A stretch of DNA of 60,000 nt, taken from Strigamia acuminata (Eukaryota; Arthropoda; Chilopoda; Geophilomorpha; Linotaeniidae). The DNA lies in the NCBI GenBank assembly GCA_949358305.1, contig OX442315.1, forward strand, positions 6,848,427-6,908,426, read 5' to 3'. Made by a program: the position numbers and the translations under genes. This document shows, one piece after another, positions 30,030 to 41,900 of the stretch. The notes beneath the pieces are model-generated. The model made no database searches. It was not told the DNA's origin and saw nothing but the letters and a program-made list of their open reading frames with translations. Within the stretch, counting starts at the first letter, position 1. Every line of letters starts with the position of its first letter.

Positions 30030-30639
30030 TGTGGTGACCACGAGGTCACAAAAGTGTTTTAATAATTTATAATTCAATAAATAATGATTTTAGTATTCAT
30101 AATAAAATATTGTCAGATCATTACGGGAAAACTAGCTATACTAGTTTTACCGTTTCTGCGGGACAGACGTGACAACGTCATGAATTTGCATAATTCTCCG
30201 AATTTAGGCAAATACGTCATTTCCGGTCCAGCCAGTATTTAAACCCGTGTCTGACCGGAAACCCCCCACTTTATAGATACCAGAGCAACATTAGCATCAC
30301 CACCTCACCGTCAGGCCGTTTTACCGGATTGATAGAGGATCGATGCCCGTTGCCAAATTCATCTATAAACCACAGTCACAGATATTTATCGTAGCAATAC
30401 TACGATAGTAATATCTACCGAAGCGAAGCGTTTGCGAACACGTGTTTCGCCAGACGCCATTACCCTAGACAACAGAAGCCACGTGTAAGACTGCCGTGCA
30501 GCAACAAATCGTATCCGCCGACAAGGATCCGAGACCACAACATTGTTAAGTATATTTGTATTATATTACAAGTGTGAAATAAAAGGTTATTATTGTAAGA
30601 TATTGTGTAAGTTTATTTACCGGAACCAAGGTTACGACA
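30030..30639 (+). repeat. 5' LTR of LTR-C
   Basis: U3 includes a TATA-like TATTTAAA (30236-30243). R/U5 has CCTCACCGTCAGGCC, ATTGATAGAGGATCG and CCTAGACAACAG, as in LTR-B and LTR-D. Confidence 0.95.
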
Positions 30640-30641
30640 CG

Positions 30642-30659
30642 TGGGGGTCTGTCCGGGAT
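30642..30659 (+). other. Primer binding site, tRNA-Pro-like
   Basis: TGGGGGTCTGTCCGGGAT, identical to that of LTR-B, two bases after the LTR. Confidence 0.7.
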
Positions 30660-30725
30660 AGTTTTGAACATTCAAACTATTTTAAATAAACATATCTTAC
30701 GGTTTGAACTTTGCAAACTATCGAA

Positions 30726-33248
30726 ATGACGAAAAGCGGGAAAAATCGAAACCCTTCAACCGCAAGCGCCCGAAGAAAAGCCATGGAATCCGCCAAGGCA
30801 AGGGCCGAAGCATTAGCTAGTCCAACGTTAGAAAAGCGGCCACCGGAGCCGACGAGGGAAAAGGCGACTGGAAAGACACCAGTCAACGAAAACCACGCGG
30901 AAAAACCACCCGAGAAAGTGCCGACCGATAAAACGCCGGCTAGTAAAGTACCCGCTAGCAAAACCCCAACGAATAAAACGCCAATAAACCAGCAAGTCGA
31001 AGAAGAAGAATCCGAACAAAGTCAGAACGGGTATAACCTATTCGACAATCAGGATAATCGCCAGAGTAATCGTGTCACGATCACACACGGTTATAATTCG
31101 AAGAAATCCCAGATCGATAGCTGTAAAGAAGCGTACGAACTCGCTCGACTGGAGGGAATCCCTTACAACGAAGAAGGGGACCCGCTAGCACAGATGAACA
31201 TGATCATTCGTCTTGCCAAAGAGCGAGCGGAAAAACGAGCCCTTAGAAGGGGTCGAAAAAACGTAAAACGTCAAAAAACGAATAACCAAACGACGGACTC
31301 CTATGATTCCACCCGAACATCCGACGCCGACGACGAAAGCGAGGCCGATTCCCTCAGCTCGAAAGGAATCAACGTTCAAGGATGGGATAGTATAGTGGAC
31401 GAGCCAGTCGAAATCCAGAACGAATTTCTGGAAGCCTTCCAGCAGGACCGTCGAAATAATAAGGGTCAACAGTCGTGGGCAATCGCCCAATCCTTTGCTA
31501 CGAGAGCTGGCCACACCAGTCAAACCCCAAAGGATCCTAACGCAGAGATGATTAGACTGATAAATCAGCGAAACCACCTCAGAAACCAGCAAGGACGGAA
31601 CAGGTTGGCAATGCCAAGCCTCGAAGATATCCGGACGGTACAAGCCAACGTCGAAGCAGCAAACGAGGCGGAAAGAATTAAAATACAAGCCGCCAACGAA
31701 GTCGACCGAGAAGCCGCAAGACTAAAGGCACAACTTTACAGCGGGAGAGGGTCGACCATTTTGATCGGACAGAAGAACGGGGTCCTAAATGGAACAGCCA
31801 TAAACGGAATTTTCCCCCCCGGAACACAACTGACCGAGTCGCAGCCAAACTCGACAACACCGACCTTGACCGACCCGAACTCAACCAACGGTAATTTCCA
31901 ACGATTTGCGCCACAAAATGGAGCTACGTCCCCGAACTGTGGGAATCAATACCAAGCCGATCCCATAATGGAAGCTAGGTTGAGAGCACTCGAGGAACGA
32001 GCACGCGCCGACTCCCAGGTCAACCAAAATCGAAATTTGAGAAATCGCCCAAGACAAAACGAGAGCCTTCTTCGAAAATATTCCGCCGATCAATGGGCCT
32101 TAGAACAAAAGGACCGAAACATAAAATGGTCACAGTTGCGACTGATGAGATTCGACGGAACCTGGAGGGCCGGCAATAACTTCTTAGACGAAGTAGCACT
32201 CACCATTTCACGACTCGGAGCCGAACCCGACGAGATGGTAACAAAAGGGCTACCCGAAATGTTAATAGGGGAAGCCAGAGCCTGGTATGTGGAAGCAAAA
32301 TTAAAAACTTGGGAACAGTTTGTCGTCGCTTTCAACAGTCAGTACGGCGAGACCCAAAAAGAAATTAGACAGAGAGTCAGTCTCATGCTACAAGCCGCAG
32401 GAGAAGAATTACGAGCCTATTTCCGACGAGCGAAAAGTTTGTTCAACGAGTTGGATACGCCACTCGACGAATATGCGCAAAACGTGATTTTCGAAAAGGG
32501 GTTAAACGACACCTCAAAGAAAGTACTGAGAGATATGAACGCCCCCACAGCAGATAGTTTCGAACAACTGCTAAAATTTGTAAATGACTATCACGAAGAA
32601 GTAGACGATCGTTATACGGAGGCCCTGACGCCCGAACAGAGGACACAAACGCAACTCCGCATACAGCGCATCCATGCGAAAAATCATGACGCAGGGAGAC
32701 TGATCCAGTCGCGTAGCTTCCTGAACGGGGAAATCGAGGCCGCACCTCCGAAAAAGTCGAACGATAAAGCCACCTCGAACCCGATACCGGCTCCAAAAGC
32801 TTACAAAGCCAGTACAAACTCCGACGCAACTAATCTCGAAGAAGGGAGGGAAAGTGAAGACAATAACTCCGAGCAAAACTCAGGAGGGGATACCAGCGAT
32901 AGCCAACAAGAAGAAGAGACTCTCCACGCTAACATGGGGAAAGAAATCGCCCCAAGCTACCGACCCCGAATGAAGACCGCGAATAAAACGGAGCACCACA
33001 ATCCAAAAAGCGACAAACCCTACGAGAAAAAAGAGTTCGTGAGACGACCGTACCCGAAAACAGATAACTCCACCACAAAACCTTGTAATTATTGTAACGA
33101 GGTGGGACACTGGAGAAGAGATTGTCCAAAACGAAAGAAGAGGAAAGAAGAGAAGGAAGCCGCCAAAAACGACGCATTGTTAGAAAAGCTAACAGCCAAA
33201 TTCGAAGAACTGACAAAAAACTGGTTAAAGCAGACAGAGAAAAAATAA
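30726..33248 (+). CDS. gag: Gag polyprotein of LTR-C (840 aa)
   Basis: Starts at the ATG at 30726 (MTKSGKNRNPSTASARRK). The open frame begins 15 bases earlier without an ATG. A basic and proline/threonine-rich N-terminus (repeated KTPxxK motifs) leads to a Glu/Arg-rich helical stretch. A capsid domain follows (RFDGTWRAGNNFLDEV to NDYHEEVDDRY, about residues 470-640). Near the C-terminus is one CCHC knuckle, CNYCNEVGHWRRDC (about residues 785-798), with a basic tail. Gag builds the particle and packages RNA. The stop at 33246 is bypassed for Pol by a -1 slip at 33215-33221. Confidence 0.92.
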   Translation: MTKSGKNRNPSTASARRKAMESAKARAEALASPTLEKRPPEPTREKATGKTPVNENHAEKPPEKVPTDKTPASKVPASKTPTNKTPINQQVEEEESEQSQNGYNLFDNQDNRQSNRVTITHGYNSKKSQIDSCKEAYELARLEGIPYNEEGDPLAQMNMIIRLAKERAEKRALRRGRKNVKRQKTNNQTTDSYDSTRTSDADDESEADSLSSKGINVQGWDSIVDEPVEIQNEFLEAFQQDRRNNKGQQSWAIAQSFATRAGHTSQTPKDPNAEMIRLINQRNHLRNQQGRNRLAMPSLEDIRTVQANVEAANEAERIKIQAANEVDREAARLKAQLYSGRGSTILIGQKNGVLNGTAINGIFPPGTQLTESQPNSTTPTLTDPNSTNGNFQRFAPQNGATSPNCGNQYQADPIMEARLRALEERARADSQVNQNRNLRNRPRQNESLLRKYSADQWALEQKDRNIKWSQLRLMRFDGTWRAGNNFLDEVALTISRLGAEPDEMVTKGLPEMLIGEARAWYVEAKLKTWEQFVVAFNSQYGETQKEIRQRVSLMLQAAGEELRAYFRRAKSLFNELDTPLDEYAQNVIFEKGLNDTSKKVLRDMNAPTADSFEQLLKFVNDYHEEVDDRYTEALTPEQRTQTQLRIQRIHAKNHDAGRLIQSRSFLNGEIEAAPPKKSNDKATSNPIPAPKAYKASTNSDATNLEEGRESEDNNSEQNSGGDTSDSQQEEETLHANMGKEIAPSYRPRMKTANKTEHHNPKSDKPYEKKEFVRRPYPKTDNSTTKPCNYCNEVGHWRRDCPKRKKRKEEKEAAKNDALLEKLTAKFEELTKNWLKQTEKK
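33215..33221 (+). promoter_or_regulatory. Programmed -1 frameshift slippery site A AAA AAC
   Basis: In the Gag frame the codons read ACA AAA AAC, giving the canonical X XXY YYZ heptamer in the gag-pol overlap, 25 nt before the gag stop. A one-base slip enters the pol frame at LVKADREK. LTR-D has the same heptamer at the same distance. Confidence 0.8.
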
Positions 33249-36200
33249 TAAATCTGTCTGCACGCCCGGAAGACCAAACCCCAAAATTTACCACGAATAC
33301 GACAATTAACCAGGCAATTAACGAAGTAATTACGGAAGAAGTAGTCAAATTAAAACTCGAATTAAAAGAGAAAAAATCGAAAGAAATTGAAACGAATAAT
33401 AAAGAAATTAGCGACTCAAGTTCGGAAGACGAATTAAAAGCCAAATGGATAAACATCAATTGGTTAGAAAAACAAATAAAAGAATTACAGAAAAAGGTCG
33501 TTTATTTCACTACGGCTTACTTCACCACAGAAAAACGCGAATATAGTGGCCCAACCACTAATACGGCGGACGGCGAAAAAATAGCCGAAACATTCCAAGA
33601 ATTACCTCACGCCTACGAGGAGGCCCCACCTCGAAAGAAACGCATTTTACATTGTAATTTGGCTAAAGAGCGGAAGGACTCACTCGCAATGTTAACAATC
33701 AAGTTTAACGACAAAAAATTCATCGGTTTGTTGGATTCGGGAGCCGACCGGTCCTTTATCTCTTCAGATCTATACGAGTCGTTGGACAAAAAACAACGCG
33801 ACAAACTACGGGGAATAAGCGAAAATGTGGCCGTAAAAACCGCTGCTGGAGAAGTGCGTCCAGTAGGGGTACTGACAACAAAAGTCATATGGGAGGGAGG
33901 CGTAATAACCCATCCTTTCATCGTTTTACCAACCTACGACACGGTCCTACTCTTGGGTATGGACATCATGGCCATAATGGAGATCCAGCCCAACCCCATA
34001 ACGAGGTCCTGGAACTATATCGATAAACGCGAGGACCCCCGACTAATGACAGTACCTACCGAACTCCTAGATTCGAACGACGAAGAGGACGAATGGAAAG
34101 GCGGAAATTTGAAGCAATTCGTACAAGATTACGATTTCAAATCTTTTAACGCCCGACTCCAAGAAGGAAATTTGGCTCACAATTTGGCCATGGACGCGAA
34201 CCTAGGAGAAACCCAGACTAAATTACTTGAAGAAATGCTACAAAAACATCGAAAAATCCTGACTAAAGAACCGGGAAAGACAAATTACGTAAAACACGAA
34301 ATAGAATTAAGTACGGATAAGCCAGTACGAGTTCCATTCAAGGGCATGAACCCCCAAAAACGCGAAATCGTCAAGACGATCTGTCAAGACTTACTGGACA
34401 AGGGGATAGTGTCCGAGGCATTAGGAGAATATGCGATGAGAATCGTACTCGTCATGCGTGCAGGATCGGAACCCAGACTGTGTATCGATTATCGACCTCT
34501 AAACGCCATTACCGTTATCGACCCCGTCCAGATGCCATCAATCGAAGCTATTCTTCGAGAACTAGCCCCATTTAATTGGGTAACAACGATGGATCTGTCG
34601 AAAGGATATTGGCAGGTCGAACTCCGTGCCGAAGACAAAGAAAAAACCGCTTTCTGGTCCCCGATGGGCAGATTAATGTTTAACGTCATGCCATTTGGCC
34701 TAGTAAATGCCCCGGCAACATTTCAACGATTAATCGAGAAGGTTTTGGGCGACGCGCTACATAAATACGCCTGGGCTTACCTGGACGATATTATTATTGT
34801 TTCCCAGACTTTTGACGAACACATCAAACATATCGACGAAGTAATACGTCGTTTAGCAAAAGCCGGACTCCACATACACCCCGGAAAGAGCCAGTTTTGC
34901 CGAAAAGAACTTGCGTTTCTTGGATACAAAGTTGGAGTCAATGGCTTATCCATAGACCCAAAGAAAGTACGAGCAATCACCGATTTTCCAGCACCTACGG
35001 ACGTGAAAGGGGTACAACGTTTTTTAGGAATGGTAAATTTCTTCGGCCGACTCCTGCCACATTTAGCAGAAGTCGCGGCCCCAATCACCGATCTTTTAAA
35101 GACTGTCCAGAAAATAAATCCAAAGGAGGACCCGCCGAAAGACCCCGAAATCAAATTTAACTGGACCAGCCATTGCGAAGCAGCGTTTGACAAAATCAAA
35201 CAAATGCTAATCGACACCAAAACCATCCCTCTCCCCGACTTGAATCGCGAATTTATCTTACATACGGATGCGAGTAAAATCGGATTGGGGGCTGCGTTGA
35301 TGCAAATGCACGAAATCGACGGCATACATCAAGAAGTACCCACGATCTTTATCAGCCGGAAAATTCAAGCCGCCGAGAAAAATTACTCAGCGACAGAGCT
35401 CGAATGCTTGGCAATCGTATGGGCAGTTCGTAAATTCAGGCCTTACCTCGAGTTTACAAAATTTACCGTCCAGACCGACCATCAGGCATTAAGGTGGTTC
35501 ATGGGCCTGAAAGAACCTTCGGGCCGGATGGCTCGATGGCAATTAGAGCTCATGGCTTACGACTTACAAATCGAGTACAAGCCAGGGAAGTATAACACAG
35601 TCGCCGACGCGCTCTCTAGAGCTCCCGCCTCAGAACCCGACGAGCCAGACGACGACGGCGACGACGATTCTCGGATAGCTTACTGTCCCACCCCGATCAG
35701 GAAGTGGGAATTCAGAAAACAGAATGAACTGCCGAAAGAAAAGTTGGAATCTTCCGATGAAAAATACGTCGGATATTGGATGAGGGCATATCAATCGGCA
35801 AAAGATGCCAGACCAAATTACGACTTATCCATCGAACCCAGAGTCTCGGATAAATTTGTGCGAGCTTTCGTTACACACGTGAGTAAAGGCACGAACTGTG
35901 TCCCACCTACTCGCGAGGAACTCGTCGAAGCTCAGAAGAACGACACCGCCTTCTGTAAAAGGTTCTATGACTACTTGACCAACGAGACTTTCCCTAGCGA
36001 CGTCTACAGCAAAGAATCCAGAGAAGAGTTCAAAATTAAGGCTTCCGCTTATCTGATAGACGATGGCCTACTTTTAAAGTACCATCCGAACTTTCGGGAC
36101 GACTTGACAGAGTCAGGGAGTTCAATTAAAGTCGTAATTCCGAGAAAAGTTCGAACACAAATTCTGTGGATGGTACACGGCCACCCTCTAGCCGGACACG

Positions 36201-37549
36201 CCGGCGTGGCAAGGACTCTCTACCGGGCCAGTCAACTGTACTATTGGCCCGAAATGAGAAGGGACATCGTACGATTCATACGACACTGTCCACGATGCCA
36301 AGCCTGCAAGCCTCGGAATAAGGCTAACTACGAGAATTTATCACTTGGACCGTTCGCCCCTTTTGATTGTTGGAGCGTAGACCTTATGGGTCCTAAGATA
36401 ACAAGTGCAAATAGCCACAAATACATACTCGTGATCATGGATGTCGCAACAGGATGGCCAGAGTTGTATCCGATGGCCCACCCGACTAAGCAGAAAATAA
36501 TCCAGTGCCTCTACGAAGTCGCGTTACATTTTGGCTTCCCGCGGAAATTAATTTCCGATAATGGCCCACAATTCGCATCAAGGTTATACAAGGATTTCTG
36601 CAATCAATTCGACATTCAACCATCATTTACTTCAACGTATAACCCACGGGCTAATCCCGTGGAGCGACTCAACCGCGACATAAAATATGCGATTGCTATT
36701 TTCACAGACGTACATTCCAAGTGGGACGAGTTCCTTAAAGAAATAGCATTTAGCATCCGAACGACCATTTCGAGAAACCGCGGCTTTTCCCCGGCTTATC
36801 TCAACTTCGCTCGAGAGCTACGAGTGCCCTGGGATCCACGCATCCCAGAAGGAATTCGAAAAGTCGATCCAAAAAATCCTCACATTTACGTACATCAACT
36901 AGAACAAGCAATTTCGGCAACCTACCAACATATGATGTCACATGTGTTTGACATGCGCGAACGAGTGAAAAAGTCTGAAAAGAACACACAATTTTGTAAT
37001 TTCAAAATCAACGATCTCGTATGGAAAGACACTCACATTTTATCCAGTGCAGATAAAGGGATTCATGCCGGCTTAGCCGACAAACGAGACGGCCCATACG
37101 TAATTACCAAGGCCCACGGCGGGAACGCATTTTCTCTGCAACGTTTGGCCGATAATGTAAATTTTCGATCAATCCACGCTCGAGAACTGACGCCTTACTT
37201 GCCAGAATTTCCACAAGAAGAATGGGCCGAGGACCAAACGCAGCCATCTCCATCGCCCACAATACGAGATATGTTCGACGACATCGCCACTGTTTCAGAC
37301 TTGAACGAAAATACGACTCACGCAACTCCAGACAGCGCCGAACTAACTAGCGCCCCAGATGGAAATTTAGGAGGGGAGGAAGCAGCAGTTAACGAAGAAA
37401 CTCCTAAAACTCCTGAAAAAGAAAAAGAGATTACTAAAAGATCCACACGATCGAGAAGTAAAATACCGAAACCTATAACACGACAAAGTACAAGAAAAAA
37501 GGCACCAAACCCGTTCATAAAGGACGGTAAAATCACCGGGAGGACATGA
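33222..37549 (+). CDS. pol: Pol polyprotein of LTR-C: protease, RT, RNase H, integrase
   Basis: The open frame runs from at least 33122, but Pol is expected only as a Gag-Pol fusion after the slip. Domains in order: protease (FIGLLDSGADRSFI, then LLLGMDIM); RT with CIDYRPLNAIT, DLSKGYWQVEL and the YLDD catalytic box in WAYLDDIIIVSQ; RNase H (LHTDASKIGLGAAL, TELECLAIVWAVRKF, QTDHQALRW, ADALSRA). Integrase comes last: the HHCC finger (HPLAGHAGVARTL...CPRCQAC), Asp in SVDLMGP, Asp in LISDNGPQF and Glu in NPVERLNRD. Its C-terminal fold ends ELTPYLPEFP, and an acidic tail ends KAPNPFIKDGKITG. All catalytic residues are present with no break in about 1440 codons. Confidence 0.93.
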
Positions 37550-37795
37550 TAAAGCAAGAAAAATCCAAAATGGTTGGCATAACCAATCAAAAGCGATAAA
37601 ACAATATGACGTAATTACCCCGACCTCCTAGGGACAAAAACAATCACAAGGAGACTCCAACAATCAACTACGTATTACATACGAAAGCCAATCAAGATAC
37701 TTAACCTCGACTACCCTTTCAACTTTACACTCCGCGTTCTGTCACGACGACAACAGGTGCTTGACAAAAATCGCAACCGACAAATTGAATCAAAA

Positions 37796-40711
37796 ATGCG
37801 AAGAAACTGGAAGCAATCACCCGACAACGAAGAGGAAGAAATGGATCGGGACCCAAGCGAAGACGAATGGAACGATCCCGCAAGATGGGACGAGGTTGAA
37901 CCGGAAGAAAATCGGGAAAAGCCCGATGGAAACGAAAAGGTAAAAATAACAAAGAATTTAATTTGTGGCTAAACCACGAAAATACGTGAAACAAGATTCA
38001 TAAAAGAAAACATCTTTATGTCAACAAACGAAAAATGACACGAGCCATTATTTAAAATTCAACACGTGTAAAAAGCACATGGTCGACCATGGCGCCATCT
38101 TGAATCCAAATTCGGAATTTAACAAAAATCTAATTTTTATGTATTCATTCCTCAGCCGGAACACCAACTTACGTGGGGACCCATCGATCCGCAAAACGTG
38201 TCTTCGGGTACACTCTGGAGAAGCGAAATTCCGACCCCATTTCGAAGAGCGTTAGAGGACGACGTCGACACCGGACCATGGAAAATTCGGCTCACTTCAT
38301 CCCGAGCCCGATCGCGATTTTGGGCAAGTCAGGAGACCCTGATACACTACTTCCCAGAAAAGATGCGCGACGCACTGAGGACTGAAATTCCAGAACGCAA
38401 CGACGCACCAGCACCACTCCCAAACAAGTTTTTGGAAAAGGACTATCCAAGCGAGCCCGAAGAGTGGGCTGTCCTCGAGAGGTGGCAAAACGCCGCTACA
38501 GACGAAGAGCGCCGACAAATACACAGAGACTATTACAACGAAGTCAGACGGACGGCGTATCGAGATCTCTTCAAAATACTGAAACCAGCAGGGTATTCGA
38601 CAGATGAGATAAAAACTTGGTTAAGCCAGGTTCGAGGAGAAAGACCAGACGTTCCCAACTGGCGGCCCGAACACGGATTTATTACCTCACAGAAAGCAAT
38701 GCACCAGCTCCACTACCTGGGCATCTTTGGGCGCAAGCGACAAAAAGCGGAGAAGCGACTCTCAAGCGAGTTGTTGAATAACACACACGACAGCAAGCGA
38801 CGACGCCTGGATCAGCCAAGCACGTCGTACAACACGCAAGATCGATCGCAGTCACATCCTCGAGTTTATTACCGACACGCTCGAGAACCCTCACCGCGAC
38901 GAGAACCCAGAGTCGAGAGACCACGAGAGGTTGAGACTTACCGCTACTCCAGGAATCGACCGAACCAACGCGGATGCCTCAGGTTATCAAGGCCACGAGC
39001 GGAAACATGGGGACGCTTTGAGAGATCACGAGAAGTCGATGAGGTAGAGACTCTGCAAGTGGAAGTTCGACAAGAAGTGCCAATAACGAACGAACACGAA
39101 CAATCGGTAGAGCCGATGATCGTACCCGAACAAGAAAAACTTTACACCGAAGCCGATATGGTAGCAGCCGTCCTGAAAGTCAAGAACGAGCAGGCGAAAC
39201 CCGTCTATCGGCCGACCAAATCAATCGAGATGAGTGTAACATCGGTACCAAGCGCATTCATCAAGGCGCCAACAAAACCAGTTAGTAGCGTACCTTCTAG
39301 TCTGCCCAGCGCATTCCGAAAGACTGTGATTATCGGAACCCCAACATCGCTGAGTCCCTTTGAACAACTTAAACGACGACAAGATCGTTTTGGACCCATT
39401 TTCCCGGCCGTACCGGAAGAAACGCGAAGCGAAATTTCCACGTCGAGAACGCCGATTGTTTGGGATGAGCCCGAACCCGACATTCAACGAGTTTTAATTA
39501 ATTCAAAGCAAGTGGCCGTGGCTAAAACCGATAAGAACGACCAAACGCCTTCAAAACCAACTTCCAATAACCAGTCTTCGGAGGTTCGAGCCACGATCCA
39601 GTTCGACCCAACGCCATACGATTTACAGTCGTTTCTCGACACAACCACGATCGAACAAGCGAAAGAGATGGTGTCCGACGTTGACGAATATCAAGCCAGG
39701 ACCATGCGGATTGCGGTAACGAACATCCAAAGTGCAGCCATAGAGTTCATCAAGAGCCCTGGACGAGATCATCCGTCACGGACGGCGCGCACAACGGTCG
39801 TACTCACGGACATGATGTCACTCGTATTGGCCGCGTCCACATTTAGAAACGCCCGTGTAGCGTTGGCAGCCTGGGCAGTCGTCGCACATGAAAGCTTCCT
39901 GTTGCCTCCCGCTCTCATCGAACGATGGCTAAAGTTAGTCCCTTCCTGTATCCAGGTTCGCGCACAGTTAGTTGCGGAGGACGTCGACCCGGAGCAATCA
40001 TATCAAGCGGTCCGAACTGTGGCTTTACCACAGAGCAAACCAGTCGTATTAATCAACGAACCTCTCCCTGAGACTCCGGCAAACCAGACAGTCCCGGCAG
40101 CCACTCCAGAGGAGACGATAAAGTTCCCCGAAGGACTGGTCCCGATCGAAGGCGTGAAAGCAGTCGTCCGAAAATCGAAAGCGAAGCCGAAGATCCTGCG
40201 GCCCAAGAAAAGGATGGAGCCAAAGCCGTTGCCTCCAATCGATGCACATCTGAAGACGTATTATCCGAGCTTGACCATGACCAAGGGAACGAAGGATAAA
40301 ATTAAGAAATCAAGCGATCATGGTCATTCGCTTTATGTGTGGATGGAACGCACCCTCGAAGCAGGTCCGGGCGTCGATTTCATTCAACACCAACGTCTAT
40401 TGCGCGCCCACCGTGCCCCAAAGACTCCAGCCGAGGCCCAGAAGATCCACCACACGAATCAAGGCCTAGCTCCCTTCCTTTCACGTATTTGGATACACGA
40501 ACGAGTCGGCGCCGCATACGAACCGGTTGGCGGCCACGATCGATATTTTATCGGAGAATTTGAAGATCCAAGCGACCGCTCGTCCCGTCTTACCTCTACT
40601 CCGCCGATCAGTAAACCCACAACTCCGAAGATGGCTGAACCATCCGTAACTGAAGAACTACCTCCACCTCCGCCTCCGGATGTTCCCCAGGGATCACCTG
40701 AGAAGAGGTAA
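37796..40711 (+). CDS. ORF3 of LTR-C, probably spliced, unknown function (about 900 aa)
   Basis: A short acidic exon from the ATG at 37796 (MRRNWKQSPDNEEEEMDRD) runs to 37939, where GAAAAG is followed by the donor GTAAAA. After a 216-bp intron the acceptor TTCATTCCTCAG (to 38155) opens the long frame 38156-40711, and both exons join in phase 0. The long frame's first ATG lies well inside, which supports splicing. The product is basic and Pro/Ser/Arg-rich, with nuclear-localisation-like DSKRRRLD and KILRPKKRMEPK. It has a helical middle (TARTTVVLTDMMSLVLAAST) and a polyproline C-terminus. No signal peptide, membrane segment or furin site is visible, so it is not an envelope protein as far as I can see. 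I do not recognise it. Confidence 0.7.
37940..38155 (+). other. Predicted intron in ORF3 of LTR-C
   Basis: GTAAAA donor, T-rich tract and TCAG acceptor. Stops occur in all useful frames inside it, and the flanking exons join in phase 0. Confidence 0.6.
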
Positions 40712-40778
40712 AGTGAAATCTAACTTTGAGTTTTCGCAATGTTTGTTGTTTTATTGTAAATCCCCCAACAACATTGCT

Positions 40779-40790
40779 GAGGAGGGGACG
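40779..40790 (+). other. Polypurine tract of LTR-C
   Basis: TGAGGAGGGGAC immediately before the 3' LTR. Confidence 0.7.
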
Positions 40791-40791
40791 T

Positions 40792-41400
40792 GTGGTGACC
40801 ACGAGGTCACAAAAGTGTTTTAATAATTTATAATTCAATAAATAATGATTTTAGTATTCATAATAAAATATTGTCAGATCATTACGGGAAAACTAGCTAT
40901 ACTAGTTTTACCGTTTCTGCGGGACAGACGTGACAACGTCATGAATTTGCATAATTCTCCGAATTTAGGCAAATACGTCATTTCCGGTCCAGCCAGTATT
41001 TAAACCCGTGTCTGACCGGAAACCCCCCACTTTATAGATACCAGAGCAACATTAGCATCACCACCTCACCGTCAGGCCGTTTTACCGGATTGATAGAGGA
41101 TCGATGCCCGTTGCCAAATTCATCTATAAACCACAGTCACAGATATTTATCGTAGCAATACTACGATAGTAATATCTACCGAAGCGAAGCGTTTGCGAAC
41201 ACGTGTTTCGCCAGACGCCATTACCCTAGACAACAGAAGCCACGTGTAAGACTGCCGTGCAGCAACAAATCGTATCCGCCGACAAGGATCCGAGACCACA
41301 ACATTGTTAAGTATATTTGTATTATATTACAAGTGTGAAATAAAAGGTTATTATTGTAAGATATTGTGTAAGTTTATTTACCGGAACCAAGGTTACGACA
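40792..41400 (+). repeat. 3' LTR of LTR-C
   Basis: Essentially identical to 30030-30639. I see one possible single-base difference near 40860. Confidence 0.95.
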
Positions 41401-41900
41401 TATGGTCTTGCATTCAGCCAATATCCTGCAAGTTTGTTAAAAAAGTAAAATTCTTATTTACTCTATAAATTTGTATTTATTAAAAAAACAAACAAGATAT
41501 ACAATATAAAGTAACAAAACAACAGTATGTTTAATGAGTATTTTAATATGTACAATTAACCTAATCCAGTGCACGTTTTGGATGCGTATACTGTACGTTT
41601 TAAATATTTTTATAAAAATCTGAATATAACACCATGTTGTTGTATTTGAAAACAATATAAAATCCGAATATAACACCATGGTGTTATAACTGAAGTGGTG
41701 TTATATTCGAATTTTTGCTCAATGTTTACAAAATTGCCATTTTTAGCAAAACTCGAATACAACACCATGGTGTTATTTTTCAGTGAAAGACAGTAGCTAT
41801 CGTCATCTCATTTAATTTGAGTTTTATTTTATTTAAATTATGTTTGGAACGATTGAAAATGAGAAGCCATTTTTATTGATTGAATGTTTTTTTTTTTTAG
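41401..41900. other. Right part of the retrotransposon-bearing intron, palindromic repeat
   Basis: Repeated inverted motifs ATTCGAATATAACACCA and ACCATGGTGTTAT occur at about 41620-41790. The same palindromic type (GTGTTGTATTCGAATACAACAC) lies at 29990-30025, directly left of the LTR-C insertion. LTR-C probably landed in such a repeat. Confidence 0.5.

Larger units (their letters stand above)
30030..41400 (+). mobile_element. LTR-C: complete young LTR retrotransposon with three ORFs
   Basis: Direct LTRs at 30030-30639 and 40792-41400 are essentially identical; as read they differ by one base. They have TGTGG...CGACA ends. A 4-bp duplication TATG flanks the element (30026-30029, 41401-41404). 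The tRNA-Pro-like primer site, gag, pol in -1 frame, a third ORF and a polypurine tract are all present and open. The element lies in sense orientation inside an intron of the zinc-finger/coiled-coil gene: exon 8 ends in phase 1 and exon 9 (41901) starts in phase 1. Near-identical LTRs imply recent insertion, and the element may be active. Confidence 0.95.

Noticed and set aside
37757-37795. Earlier start (MLDKNRNRQIESK) for the first exon of ORF3
   Set aside because: Possible, but it is not an ATG codon in the sequence (TTG-like start), so I use the ATG at 37796.
38156-40711. ORF3 of LTR-C as an envelope gene
   Set aside because: No signal peptide, membrane anchor or cleavage site is visible, and the protein is basic and proline-rich.
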